Shown: positions 27,492 to 36,760, counted from the stretch's first letter. The stretch: DNA of 64,000 nt from DLAJ01 sp964655525 (GCA_964655525.1 CAZZNE010000001.1:124001-188000); one strand, 5' to 3'. Notes: a model not told the origin generated them from the sequence alone. Made by a program: numbers and translations.

Positions 27492-28433
27492 ATGGAAAAG
27501 ACGGATAAGATTTATGTGGCGGGGCACCGCGGATTGGTTGGAAGCGCCATTGTCCGCAATCTGAAGGAAAAAGGATATACGAATGTGATCGGGAGGACGC
27601 ACAGGGAGCTTGATCTTTGCGATCAGGCGGCGGTGCGGGAATTTTTCGCGAGTGAGAAGCCGGATGTCGTAGTACTTGCGGCAGCGAAGGTCGGCGGCAT
27701 CAATGCCAATAATACAAAACCGGCGGAATTCGCTTACAGCAATTTGCAGATTCAGTGCAATGTCATCCAGAGCAGTCATGAATATCAGGTCAAAAAACTG
27801 CTGTTTCTCGGAAGCACCTGTATTTATCCAAAGATGGCGCCGCAGCCGATCCCGGAGGACGCGCTGCTGACCGGACCGCTGGAGGAGACAAACGAGGCGT
27901 ACGCCGTTGCTAAGATAGCCGGACTGGAAATGTGTAAGTTTTATAAGCGTCAGTACGGGGATGATTTCATTTCCTGTATGCCGACGAATTTATACGGACC
28001 GTATGACAATTACGATCTGCAGGGATCCCATGTCATGCCTGCGATGATCCGCAAATTTCATGAGGCAAAGACGGCGGGAAAAGAGACGGTCGAGTTATGG
28101 GGAACGGGAACGCCGCTTCGGGAATTCTTGTATGTGGACGATATGGCGGATGCCTGTGTGTTTTTGCTGGAGAATTACAGCGGCGAACAGCATGTGAATA
28201 TCGGAACGGGCAAAGAGCTTACGATAAAGGAGCTTGCGGAGCTTGTCAAAAAAACGGTGGGCTACGAGGGCGAGATCGTATGGAATACCGAAATGCCGGA
28301 CGGAACGCCCAGAAAGCTGACGGATGTAACAAAGCTGCACGGCTTGGGCTGGCGGCACAAGGTAGAGCTTGAGGAAGGTGTCGCAAAGGCATATGCGTGG
28401 TTTTGCGAGAATGTGGAGCAGGCGCGAATGTAA
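27492..28433 (+). CDS. fcl: GDP-L-fucose synthase
   Basis: Epimerises and reduces GDP-4-keto-6-deoxymannose to GDP-L-fucose with NADPH. 313 residues. GHRGLVGSAI at 11-20 is the cofactor loop; GSTCIYP at 107-113 and Y137-x3-K141 (YAVAK) form the active site. NLYGPYDNYD and LWGTGTPLREFLYVDDMA are conserved substrate blocks. It lies 24 bases after gmd and 21 before manC. Confidence 0.97.
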   Translation: MEKTDKIYVAGHRGLVGSAIVRNLKEKGYTNVIGRTHRELDLCDQAAVREFFASEKPDVVVLAAAKVGGINANNTKPAEFAYSNLQIQCNVIQSSHEYQVKKLLFLGSTCIYPKMAPQPIPEDALLTGPLEETNEAYAVAKIAGLEMCKFYKRQYGDDFISCMPTNLYGPYDNYDLQGSHVMPAMIRKFHEAKTAGKETVELWGTGTPLREFLYVDDMADACVFLLENYSGEQHVNIGTGKELTIKELAELVKKTVGYEGEIVWNTEMPDGTPRKLTDVTKLHGLGWRHKVELEEGVAKAYAWFCENVEQARM

Positions 28434-28454
28434 CATAAAGGGAGTAAGTATTTG

Positions 28455-29522
28455 ATGAACACATTCGGAGTGATTCTTGCGGGCGGCGGCGGTACCCGCT
28501 TTTGGCCGCTTTCAAGACAGGATATACCGAAACAATTCTTAAATCTGACCGGTTCGGATCTCATGGTAAATGAGACCGTGGACAGACTTGCGGAGTTTGT
28601 AGACAAACAGAATATTTTTGTTGTGACAAACATTGCGCAGACACCGAAAATGCTGGATGCGACTGCGGGACGCCTTGACGAGACGCATATTTTATCTGAG
28701 CCGGCGGCGCGTAATACCTCGGCATGCATCGGCTATGCGGCAATGGAGATCATCAAAAAGCACGGAGACGGCGTGATGTGTATTCTGCCTTCCGACCATT
28801 ATATTAAGCAGCCGAAGGAATACACGAAGGTGATGAAGCGTGCGGTGACAGTGGCGGAGAAAACGGGCAGACTTGTGACAATCGGCATCAAGCCGGCGTT
28901 TGCCTCGACCGGATACGGGTATATCCAGTTTAAGGAGGGAAAGCACCGCGAGTATTATGATGTGGTGGATTTCGTGGAAAAGCCGGATATCCGTACGGCA
29001 AAGGCGTATGTCAAGAGCGGTAGTTTTTTATGGAACAGCGGCATGTTTGTATGGAAGGCATCGACGATCCTTGCTTATTTCAAGCGGCTGCTGCCGGATA
29101 TTTATGAAAAATTAGAGCAGATCGGCAGGGCGATGAACACGCCGCGGGAGCGGGAGGTGCTGAATGCGGTCTATCCGACAATCCCGAAAATATCCATTGA
29201 TTACGGGATCATGGAACGTGCCGATAAGGTACTCGTGTTGATCGGCGAATTCGGGTGGAATGATGTCGGAAGCTGGGATGCGTTGCAGGCGCTGTATGAG
29301 CCGGATGAAGACGGAAATGTCATATATGGCGAACAGGTGCATTTGGATACAAAGAACTGTATTTCTTATGCAAAAAGCAAGCTGATCGCGGCGCTCGGCG
29401 TGGAGGACCTGATCATTGTCGAGGCGGACGACGCAATCTTAGTCTGCCATAAGGATAAGGCGCAGGAAGTAAAGAATATTGTGGAGCAGTTGAAGGTGGA
29501 AGGAAAAGAGCAGTATCTCTGA
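28455..29522 (+). CDS. manC: Mannose-1-phosphate guanylyltransferase
   Basis: Makes GDP-mannose from GTP and mannose-1-phosphate, the substrate of Gmd. 355 residues from the ATG at 28455 (an in-frame TTG lies one codon before). The nucleotidyltransferase signature GGGGTRFWPLSR is at 11-22, and VDFVEKP marks the second motif. There is no C-terminal phosphomannose isomerase domain, so this is the short, monofunctional type. Its last codons (GKEQYL-stop) form the left arm of the terminator, and a decayed copy of exactly this end occurs at 36761-36805. Confidence 0.95.
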   Translation: MNTFGVILAGGGGTRFWPLSRQDIPKQFLNLTGSDLMVNETVDRLAEFVDKQNIFVVTNIAQTPKMLDATAGRLDETHILSEPAARNTSACIGYAAMEIIKKHGDGVMCILPSDHYIKQPKEYTKVMKRAVTVAEKTGRLVTIGIKPAFASTGYGYIQFKEGKHREYYDVVDFVEKPDIRTAKAYVKSGSFLWNSGMFVWKASTILAYFKRLLPDIYEKLEQIGRAMNTPREREVLNAVYPTIPKISIDYGIMERADKVLVLIGEFGWNDVGSWDALQALYEPDEDGNVIYGEQVHLDTKNCISYAKSKLIAALGVEDLIIVEADDAILVCHKDKAQEVKNIVEQLKVEGKEQYL

Positions 29523-29541
29523 GGGGAGGCTGCTCTTTTTT
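29504..29541 (+). terminator. Terminator of the GDP-fucose operon
   Basis: A 10-bp stem (29504-29513 with 29530-29539, AAAAGAGCAG/CTGCTCTTTT) with a 16-base loop, followed by T residues. The left arm lies inside the manC coding end. A near-copy is found at 36788-36824. Confidence 0.85.
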
Positions 29542-29855
29542 GATTTATAGGGATTTCATTATGAACGTGCTTTCCGTAGGTTATATTTTTTTGCGTGTAT
29601 GTACTAAAAAATATTATTGTATGTAAAATCGTCTATTTACAAAAGTATTTTAATTATGTATAATATAATGTAGTTCATATTGTAACAATACCAATTTACT
29701 TGTATACAAAAGGTTATTAAGTTCAAAGGTTAGGGATTACCGTATGTAAAGATGGGCGGTTAAGCAGAAACAATGTGACTAATGTGAAAGAAGAAAAATT
29801 TTATTGTTTGTAAAATTACTTCTTGGCAAAAGGCACTTCATAACAGGAGGTATAA
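29542..29855 (+). promoter_or_regulatory. AT-rich intergenic region with promoter of the secreted peptidase gene
   Basis: 314 bases without a gene. TTTACA at 29636-29641 and TATAAT at 29659-29664 (spacing 17) predict a start near 29671, leaving a leader of about 185 bases. The leader has a perfect TTGTATACAA palindrome at 29700-29709. Words like TTGTATGTAAAAT (near 29617) and TTGTTTGTAAAAT (near 29804) recur. AGGAGGT precedes the ATG. Confidence 0.6.
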
Positions 29856-30659
29856 ATGAGAAACAAAAAAATTGTTCCAATAATACTGTGTTTAGGAATG
29901 CTTTTTTTTACATCTATAACAGCTATGTCTGCAGAGATGATAGGTTCAAATGGTGATTATGCTATAGTGGAAAGTGAAGAAGGTTCGGTAAGCCATGGAA
30001 GCGTAACTAATACAGTAAATACAGGAGATATTCTTAGCCCAGTTGAGTCAGTAGAGGAACAACTTGCCGAACTCTCAGCGGAACAAAGGGCAATGGCTAT
30101 TGAGAAGTTCAATGATGAAGGTAGTGAAATAGAAGTGGTTCCTTATGCTGCAACGTGGGAATATCTTGATGGATTCGCAATTTATAAGCAATCAGAATCA
30201 TATTATTGTGTTGTGGCATCTTGTAAAGCGGCAATGCAATATTTGACAGGGGCTTCCGATAGTCAGGATAATATTGCAAAAGATTTAGGGACAACTACTA
30301 GTGGAACATCGTTCGGAAATGCAAGAACATATTTAAATAGCCATCAGTCGAGAAACGCATATATAAGTAGAGATGCTAGTACATCACAATCAACGATGGA
30401 AATAAACTTTTACTCTGCAATTCATACTTATGATGCTCCTCCATTGATAAGTGTTAAACTTTCTACTATTGGCGGTTGGGCATATAATGCAAGTGCACAT
30501 ACTATGTGTATTGCTGGAGCAAGAAGTGATAAAGCATATTTTTACATTGCAGATCCCTACATTAAATGGGTTGATGAAGATACAAGTATGTTTTATTCTA
30601 AGTCATCTAGTGAAATTTATACTGCAATTTCTGATAGAGGAAATGGGTACATTTTCTGA
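29856..30659 (+). CDS. Secreted C39-like (papain-fold) cysteine peptidase
   Basis: 267 residues. A Sec signal peptide (about 1-26, ending in AMSA) is followed by a 70-residue acidic segment that may be a propeptide, then a domain from about residue 97. This shows the pattern of the peptidase C39-like family: Q112 and C118 in KQSESYYCVVASCKAAMQYL, H215 in SAHTMCIAG and D233 in IADPY. Together they give an oxyanion-hole Gln and a Cys-His-Asp triad. The gene is much richer in A/T, with many AAA, ATA and TTA codons, than the flanking glycan genes, pointing to transfer. It has its own promoter and terminator. Substrate is unknown. Confidence 0.75.
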   Translation: MRNKKIVPIILCLGMLFFTSITAMSAEMIGSNGDYAIVESEEGSVSHGSVTNTVNTGDILSPVESVEEQLAELSAEQRAMAIEKFNDEGSEIEVVPYAATWEYLDGFAIYKQSESYYCVVASCKAAMQYLTGASDSQDNIAKDLGTTTSGTSFGNARTYLNSHQSRNAYISRDASTSQSTMEINFYSAIHTYDAPPLISVKLSTIGGWAYNASAHTMCIAGARSDKAYFYIADPYIKWVDEDTSMFYSKSSSEIYTAISDRGNGYIF

Positions 30660-30689
30660 AAATTAATAAGTTATAGACAAGAAAATAGG

Positions 30690-30757
30690 AGAGTGTTCTG
30701 AAAGCTTTTTAATGTGAATTTTGCACTTCAAAGAAAGTTTTTAGAACACTCTTTGTT
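30690..30757 (+). terminator. Long-stem terminator after the peptidase gene
   Basis: A 10-bp stem (30690-30699 with 30743-30752, AGAGTGTTCT/AGAACACTCT) encloses a 43-base partly paired loop and is followed by TTGTTT. It lies just before the next gene's ribosome binding site, so it may attenuate rather than fully stop transcription. Confidence 0.6.
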
Positions 30758-30778
30758 TATTGTAAGGAGGAGATAAGT

Positions 30779-31939
30779 ATGAGAAAAGGGGTTCGTTTAT
30801 TGCTCATCATAATCATATGTGCTTTTTTGTGTGGTTGTAATGAGACTAAAATCACGGATAATCATATTTTTAAAATGGAGACAGAAAATGATAGGGATTA
30901 TGTTTTAGAATGCATTCATATGGATAGAGAATATATAGATAATATTATCTGTATTCAAGATGGAAATGTTTTTTATTCAAGCTATGAGGAACAAGACACA
31001 ATTTTGGCTTTTTACAGATATCATATTGATGAGAATATAACTTATAAAATTGGAGAGATTGAAAATCCCTATATTGATTCAGGAGATTTTGTAGCGGTAG
31101 ATGATTGTATATTTTTTTATTGCAATGTGATTATTTCGGATTTAAGTAATTCAGGAGCAAAAGTAGAAAATGCACTATACCAAATGGATATTACAGAGAA
31201 CACGTTGCAAAAAATAGCCAGTGATTTTGTTGACCAAACGTTAGTTTATATAAGTGCGGCAGATGATAATATTATATCATTTAAAGGAAAGTTAAATGGG
31301 AGTGAAAGTATTACATACTTAGATATCGTTGATGTTTCTAAAAAAGAAAATGTAAATTTTGATACAATAATATTCAAAGTATATGATAGAGAGCAAAAGA
31401 GTGGTGAAATAATTTATAATTTTTCGGTATATGATGCGATCATATATGTCATGGTTGGTACAAGAAACTCAACAAATGATACGTTATGGACGATAGAGGA
31501 ATATGACTGCAATGGAAACTACATAGATAGTGTCGATTTGAACAACGAGATTACGGATCTGATCAATGGAGAAAGAATTTCAAAATTTGAAATATTCAAA
31601 GAATATGGGTTTATAAGGACTTTTAGTGGGAGCGGAATTTTGTTTCATTTATCATCGGATAAAATTTCTCCGATATTATCAAGTGAAACAGATTTAGATA
31701 TTGCCATTCCTTCTAATAATGCGGTTAATAAATATGTAGTAATATATTCTAGGGATACGGGAGATATATGGCGGTTGGATATTGAGGATTCATCATTGTA
31801 TAAATTAGATTTATCTTATGAGTATTTAAAGTATGTATGTCTTAGTCAGGACGATAAAGTTTTAGTTTCCTCTGATGATATTATATATGGGGAAATTGCT
31901 CTGTTCCCAAGCGAGGATGAAAATTTGTTGACATATTAA
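30779..31939 (+). CDS. AT-rich lipoprotein, possible beta-propeller
   Basis: 386 residues. The signal peptide ends in a lipobox with Cys near residue 20 (AFLCGC), so the protein is anchored outside the cell. The rest consists of recurring beta-strand-like blocks with IYYI/IISF-type hydrophobic patterns and repeated YxxD turns. This suggests a beta-propeller of the DUF5050-like kind; no catalytic residues stand out and I do not recognise the family with confidence. Base composition is as AT-rich as the upstream peptidase gene, so the two probably arrived together. AAGGAGGAG precedes the ATG. Confidence 0.65.
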   Translation: MRKGVRLLLIIIICAFLCGCNETKITDNHIFKMETENDRDYVLECIHMDREYIDNIICIQDGNVFYSSYEEQDTILAFYRYHIDENITYKIGEIENPYIDSGDFVAVDDCIFFYCNVIISDLSNSGAKVENALYQMDITENTLQKIASDFVDQTLVYISAADDNIISFKGKLNGSESITYLDIVDVSKKENVNFDTIIFKVYDREQKSGEIIYNFSVYDAIIYVMVGTRNSTNDTLWTIEEYDCNGNYIDSVDLNNEITDLINGERISKFEIFKEYGFIRTFSGSGILFHLSSDKISPILSSETDLDIAIPSNNAVNKYVVIYSRDTGDIWRLDIEDSSLYKLDLSYEYLKYVCLSQDDKVLVSSDDIIYGEIALFPSEDENLLTY

Positions 31940-32086
31940 AATGACTAATTTTTTAGATATTTGATTATGGAGTTTTGGGCGAAGAAGTTAATTCTACTGC
32001 AATAAAATTTACAATTTCATTTTATAGACTATTTGCATAAGTTATTGGAAACAGAGAAGAATGATAAATGATAAGAGGTTGCGTTA

Positions 32087-33634
32087 ATGAAAAGAAGAAT
32101 ATTTTTATTTATTGTTGCTGTCATGCTGATGGTACTTACAGCCTGCGGTTTCAGTGAGAATCGTGAGAAATCCGCGACGCAGGCGGAATATGGCGTAACA
32201 GAAGAGTTCATATGCGAGTACGAAACAGACCTGATCCGCTATGGCGAACCGTCGGGGGCGTTCTCATTTCGTAAAGATGTGGAAAGGACGCAAACGGACT
32301 ACGCGGTCTATTATTTTGAGCTATCTATCAGTGAGCAGGAGCGGCAGGCATGTATTGAGGTGACGGACAGGGTTCTCTCTTGTATTGACGGCACACTGCC
32401 GGAACTGGAGATTGCCGTGTTTACGAACGAAACCTTTGATGGCGTTGCTGTGTCGGGCAACCGATTTTATACTTCGATTCAGCCGTGGGATTCTGCGGAA
32501 TACCTTGCGGGTGTTCTGCTTGCGGGATACAGTGAGTGGGGAAGTTACGGGATGGCATATGGGTATGCGAACCATTTGTGCAAAGAAGCAGGATTGGATT
32601 ACAGGGAAGTGTGCGGCTTTCAGCAAATGAGCAACACGGAGTTGTATGACTTAAATTTGTTGTGTTTCAATGAGAAATTTGTATCACCGCAGGACGTGGA
32701 AGCGGCAAAGAACAATGCCTGCCTGTTTGTGGACGAGTATCTGTCAGCGCATTCGGACACAGAATTCTTGGGGCTGTTGGCCGAGTCAGGAACTACAGAA
32801 GGGGTGAGAAGAGCAAATGAAGCGCTGGAAGCGTTTTATATAGAAAATGGTGTGGATTGCAGTCTGACAGAGATTCGTTATCAGTATGGCGGTGTGACGC
32901 TCGATTATGCGGCGGCATGCGAATATGCTTCTTTCTACATAGATAAAGATTGGCAGGATGGAACTTGGGAGACAAACCCGATGATATCGGAGCGTTTTTT
33001 GCATGAAGATTATGGTGAGGTCAAGGCGTTTTTTGAGTGTAGTTCAAGACAGATGGAGCAGTATCAGGAGTTGTTTGATTTTGACAGCTATAATAATGAC
33101 CTTCTTGTTTTCGTTTCAAACACAGCAGGGTTTTATGAGGCGGAGAAGCACACAATCTACTTAACAAGTATCGTGCATTTAATGCATGAGTATATTCATT
33201 CCGTTATGTACGGACACTGTGATTGGAATAGTCAATGGAAGACAGAAGGTGTTGCGAGATATTTTTCCTATAAATATGATGATTATTCATATGATTACTT
33301 AAACAGGAGTTATAATGAGAGTCAAAATGAATATATACAGGAATATCTTAATTTGATCGGCAGACCAATCGATATAAAAATAGATTTTCGAGAATTAGAA
33401 GATATTATGGTGCATGTTCGCGGGTATACAGATCCCAATTTGGTAACGGACAATTATCTTCCAAATTCTTCCTTCGTCGGTTATCTTGTGGATCAGTATG
33501 GGGAGGAGGCGACCATCCAATATGTTTGCTCGGATGAAGAGTATAATGCGGAATGGGGAAAATCCTATGAGGATTTGGCACAAGACTGGAATCGATATAT
33601 TGAAGAGAATTATTCGCAGTATAGTAGAAAATAA
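32087..33634 (+). CDS. Lipoprotein with HEYIH zinc-peptidase motif, paralog 1
   Basis: 515 residues; lipobox Cys near 20 (VLTACG). The N-terminal two thirds form a domain shared with the two following paralogs. The C-terminal part holds H367-E368-Y-I-H371 and, 15 residues after the second His, E387 in WKTEGVARYF. That HExxH-x15-E spacing with an EG-x-A motif is what gluzincin-type zinc metallopeptidases use, so it is a putative extracellular peptidase. Bases 32246-32874 are identical to 33971-34599 in the next paralog, while both sides have diverged. No named family is recognised. Confidence 0.72.
   Translation: MKRRIFLFIVAVMLMVLTACGFSENREKSATQAEYGVTEEFICEYETDLIRYGEPSGAFSFRKDVERTQTDYAVYYFELSISEQERQACIEVTDRVLSCIDGTLPELEIAVFTNETFDGVAVSGNRFYTSIQPWDSAEYLAGVLLAGYSEWGSYGMAYGYANHLCKEAGLDYREVCGFQQMSNTELYDLNLLCFNEKFVSPQDVEAAKNNACLFVDEYLSAHSDTEFLGLLAESGTTEGVRRANEALEAFYIENGVDCSLTEIRYQYGGVTLDYAAACEYASFYIDKDWQDGTWETNPMISERFLHEDYGEVKAFFECSSRQMEQYQELFDFDSYNNDLLVFVSNTAGFYEAEKHTIYLTSIVHLMHEYIHSVMYGHCDWNSQWKTEGVARYFSYKYDDYSYDYLNRSYNESQNEYIQEYLNLIGRPIDIKIDFRELEDIMVHVRGYTDPNLVTDNYLPNSSFVGYLVDQYGEEATIQYVCSDEEYNAEWGKSYEDLAQDWNRYIEENYSQYSRK
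32246..32874 (+). repeat. 629-bp identical tract, copy 1
   Basis: Identical base for base, as far as I compared, with 33971-34599 (offset 1725). The borders are sharp: one mismatch at 32245/33970 on the left and at 32875/34600 on the right, after which the genes differ at many sites. It encodes the shared N-terminal domain of paralogs 1 and 2. Confidence 0.9.
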
Positions 33635-33763
33635 CGAAACAATTTTACAAAAAAGTATAGGGGCATATCACATGATATATTAAAACAGTACATGCTTATA
33701 AAACATGAGAGTCAAAAAATGATAATTAGATTATAGAAAATTAGGTTATAGAGGAAAAAGTCA

Positions 33764-35395
33764 ATGAAAAAAGGAATATCGTTAATTTTCGTTGCCGCCA
33801 TGCTGGCAGTATTCACATCCTGTGGCTCGAACGGGAATCGTGATAAAACTGAAACACAGGCAGAATATGGAGTGTCGGGAGAGGAAGCAGAACAGGCAGC
33901 GCATGAGAATGTGGGAGAAGGTGCGGTATCGGCGACATATGAGTATGAAACGGACAACATCCGCTATGGAGAACCGTCGGGGGCGTTCTCATTTCGTAAA
34001 GATGTGGAAAGGACGCAAACGGACTACGCGGTCTATTATTTTGAGCTATCTATCAGTGAGCAGGAGCGGCAGGCATGTATTGAGGTGACGGACAGGGTTC
34101 TCTCTTGTATTGACGGCACACTGCCGGAACTGGAGATTGCCGTGTTTACGAACGAAACCTTTGATGGCGTTGCTGTGTCGGGCAACCGATTTTATACTTC
34201 GATTCAGCCGTGGGATTCTGCGGAATACCTTGCGGGTGTTCTGCTTGCGGGATACAGTGAGTGGGGAAGTTACGGGATGGCATATGGGTATGCGAACCAT
34301 TTGTGCAAAGAAGCAGGATTGGATTACAGGGAAGTGTGCGGCTTTCAGCAAATGAGCAACACGGAGTTGTATGACTTAAATTTGTTGTGTTTCAATGAGA
34401 AATTTGTATCACCGCAGGACGTGGAAGCGGCAAAGAACAATGCCTGCCTGTTTGTGGACGAGTATCTGTCAGCGCATTCGGACACAGAATTCTTGGGGCT
34501 GTTGGCCGAGTCAGGAACTACAGAAGGGGTGAGAAGAGCAAATGAAGCGCTGGAAGCGTTTTATATAGAAAATGGTGTGGATTGCAGTCTGACAGAGATC
34601 CGTTATCAACACGGCGGTGTGACGCTCGATTATGCAGTGGCTTGTGAGTACGCCGTTTTTTATATTGAAACGGACTGGCAGGACGGAACTTGGGAGACGA
34701 ACCCGAGGGTATCAGACAACTTCCTGCATGAAGATTATAGGGAGATCAAGGCGTTTTTTGAGTGCAATGTGCGGCAGATGAGGCAGTATCAGGAGTTGTT
34801 CGGTTTTGAAAGTTATGACAATGAACTGACGGTCGTGTTCTCAAACAGTGCCCGCACCAGTGCAGTATACGATTCTTCTTATAGTGGAAAGGATCGTACC
34901 GCGCGCGTATCGAGTGTAACTTCTTTGATGCACGAATATATTCATTCAATTATGGCGTGGCGTTGCGATTGGAGCATGAAATGGAAGTATGAAGGGTTTG
35001 CCAGGTATTATGAGGTACGTTACAATGAGTATGCGTATGATTTCTGGGATTATGATTACAATAACCAGCCGGAAAATGAGAGAGGAATGCAGGTAGAAAA
35101 ATTCATTGATTGGCTTGGCAGACCGATCAGCAGTAAAACGGATAGTCAGGAATTAGCAGATGTCACGGTATATGCTTACGGACAAAAAGATCCCAATTTA
35201 ACGTATGCAACAGGAGAGTCCTTTGTCGGATATTTAGTAGACCAATACGGAGAACCGGCAGTCATTGCCTATGTCTGCTCCGGCAATGTATACAATACGG
35301 AATGGGGAAAATCTTATGAACAACTGGTGCAGGACTGGAATGATTATATCAATGAGAATTATTCGTGGTATCGTACGGAAACCACGCCACAGTGA
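33764..35395 (+). CDS. Lipoprotein with HEYIH zinc-peptidase motif, paralog 2
   Basis: 543 residues; lipobox Cys near 20 (VFTSCG). A 28-residue insertion relative to paralog 1 follows the lipobox. Then comes the shared domain, identical to paralog 1 over the encoded part of the 629-bp tract, and a diverged C-terminal part with H390-E391-Y-I-H394 and E410 in WKYEGFARYY. Zinc-ligand spacing is conserved, while surrounding residues and the loop after the shared domain differ. This would fit a changed substrate with a fixed core (inference). GAGG lies upstream of the ATG. Confidence 0.72.
   Translation: MKKGISLIFVAAMLAVFTSCGSNGNRDKTETQAEYGVSGEEAEQAAHENVGEGAVSATYEYETDNIRYGEPSGAFSFRKDVERTQTDYAVYYFELSISEQERQACIEVTDRVLSCIDGTLPELEIAVFTNETFDGVAVSGNRFYTSIQPWDSAEYLAGVLLAGYSEWGSYGMAYGYANHLCKEAGLDYREVCGFQQMSNTELYDLNLLCFNEKFVSPQDVEAAKNNACLFVDEYLSAHSDTEFLGLLAESGTTEGVRRANEALEAFYIENGVDCSLTEIRYQHGGVTLDYAVACEYAVFYIETDWQDGTWETNPRVSDNFLHEDYREIKAFFECNVRQMRQYQELFGFESYDNELTVVFSNSARTSAVYDSSYSGKDRTARVSSVTSLMHEYIHSIMAWRCDWSMKWKYEGFARYYEVRYNEYAYDFWDYDYNNQPENERGMQVEKFIDWLGRPISSKTDSQELADVTVYAYGQKDPNLTYATGESFVGYLVDQYGEPAVIAYVCSGNVYNTEWGKSYEQLVQDWNDYINENYSWYRTETTPQ
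33971..34599 (+). repeat. 629-bp identical tract, copy 2
   Basis: Second copy of the identical block of 32246-32874, in the same orientation. The absence of silent differences means gene conversion or duplication was recent. Confidence 0.9.
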
Positions 35396-35489
35396 CGAGG
35401 TCTATAAGATAGAAAACGGGTATTTGAAAAGCTGAACATGTAAATGGGATCACGAAGTACAGGATACGGAAAGGTGCTTTATGTCTTGC

Positions 35490-35519
35490 TTTACCGGGGG
35501 CTCTTTGCTAAACTATAAT
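35490..35519 (+). promoter_or_regulatory. Predicted promoter for the orphan secreted protein
   Basis: TTTACC at 35490-35495 and TATAAT at 35514-35519, spacing 18 bases, in the 198-base gap after paralog 2. Start point near 35526. Confidence 0.45.
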
Positions 35520-35593
35520 AAAGTGATGATACATAAAAAGGATTACTTGTTTAAGCCGGAGGAGAATTGCGTAGCTGTTCGAAGGGGGAATGA

Positions 35594-36757
35594 TTGTTGG
35601 GAATGGAGAGAGTTATGGCAAGCGCTGCCGTTATGCTGTTAGGTACCTTGGCGCTGCAGGGAGAATTTCAGTTCCGGTCAGGCAATATGACGGATGAACC
35701 CGAGATGGAGACGGGTCTTGATGCTGCCGGAGAGGTGATCAACATCTATGAAGAGACCGGAATGGTTTTAGATAAAGAACGGGAATTAGAGATGGCGTTA
35801 ATTGATGGGACCATTCGTTCGTTCAATGTGAGCGATTGGTTCAGTTATTCCGTGATCTGGTCCAGTGGGTTTTTGGAGTATGGGGAATTGACCGGACCGC
35901 GCGTGAGCATTGCGCTTCCAACCAGAGGAGCTTCTTATTTCGTCGCTTGGGACGAAGAAACCGGCTATACGCCTTATTTTGCGCCGGAAGGCGGGATGGA
36001 CATGCCTCATGTGATTCCCGACGATTATTGGACCGGAAATGACGGGAAAGATGCCATACAAGGTTCGGCAATGACGCTGCGCGACCTGAATACGTATCTG
36101 TTGGAACGTCTTTTTATCGAATTGAACAATCAGAATGCGGAGGAATACAAGGGAGAATACCAAATTTGCGATTACAGTGTCACAAACCGTTACTGGACGG
36201 ACAATGTGATCGGTACGGAGATTGTGTTCCATGTCAAACCGAAAGCAGAACGGGCAGAGGATTTGGAATATTTCCAGGGAGTGCTTGCAAGAGTCTGGCT
36301 TACAGATACGGAAAAAATCAAAGAGGTTTTGGCGGATCTGGAAATACCGGGAGAGGATGAGTGGAGATCCGTTCCGCATCCGGAACTTGCAGTGGAGGAA
36401 GGAATGATCCCGTATAGCGCGGAGCCGAGTCCCAGAATGGAAGCGGTCATCGAGGAATTGAGCGGGATGCTTGCGGAGAAGGGCTATACGTCCGAGGAGG
36501 CGGACCGCATTGCAAACACCCTGATGGGGTATTATTCCGGTTGCGCGAAGTGGCTGACGGAGGAACAGGAGTATGCATTTTGGTTTCGGACACAGTTGAA
36601 TGAGGATGGAAATCCTGTCAGCATCTCCATAGATCGAAGCGGGGGCGGGGGCTGGAATACTTATGTGCCGCATCCGAAAACAAAGGAGGAACAGCAGGCG
36701 GCATACTTTCAGGCAGGATATAACGAGATGAACGGTAGGATGAGCGTGATGTTTTAA
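35594..36757 (+). CDS. Exported protein of unknown function
   Basis: About 387 residues; not recognised. The N-terminus has a short hydrophobic stretch (ASAAVMLLGTLAL) that may be a signal or anchor, followed by an acidic linker and a mixed alpha/beta body with many Trp and Tyr. The start is uncertain. TTG 35594 has AAGGGGG about five bases upstream, ATG 35603 has a weak site, and ATG 35615 has GGAGAG. It sits between metallopeptidase-like paralogs 2 and 3 but shares no motif with them. Immediately after the stop lies the decayed manC end. Confidence 0.6.
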   Translation: MLGMERVMASAAVMLLGTLALQGEFQFRSGNMTDEPEMETGLDAAGEVINIYEETGMVLDKERELEMALIDGTIRSFNVSDWFSYSVIWSSGFLEYGELTGPRVSIALPTRGASYFVAWDEETGYTPYFAPEGGMDMPHVIPDDYWTGNDGKDAIQGSAMTLRDLNTYLLERLFIELNNQNAEEYKGEYQICDYSVTNRYWTDNVIGTEIVFHVKPKAERAEDLEYFQGVLARVWLTDTEKIKEVLADLEIPGEDEWRSVPHPELAVEEGMIPYSAEPSPRMEAVIEELSGMLAEKGYTSEEADRIANTLMGYYSGCAKWLTEEQEYAFWFRTQLNEDGNPVSISIDRSGGGGWNTYVPHPKTKEEQQAAYFQAGYNEMNGRMSVMF

Positions 36758-36760
36758 TGT

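Noticed and set aside
26703..27779. Open frame of 358 codons on the minus strand
   Set aside because: Antisense to gmd and fcl, both unmistakable; the product is rich in His, Arg and Ile, as expected from mirrored codons.
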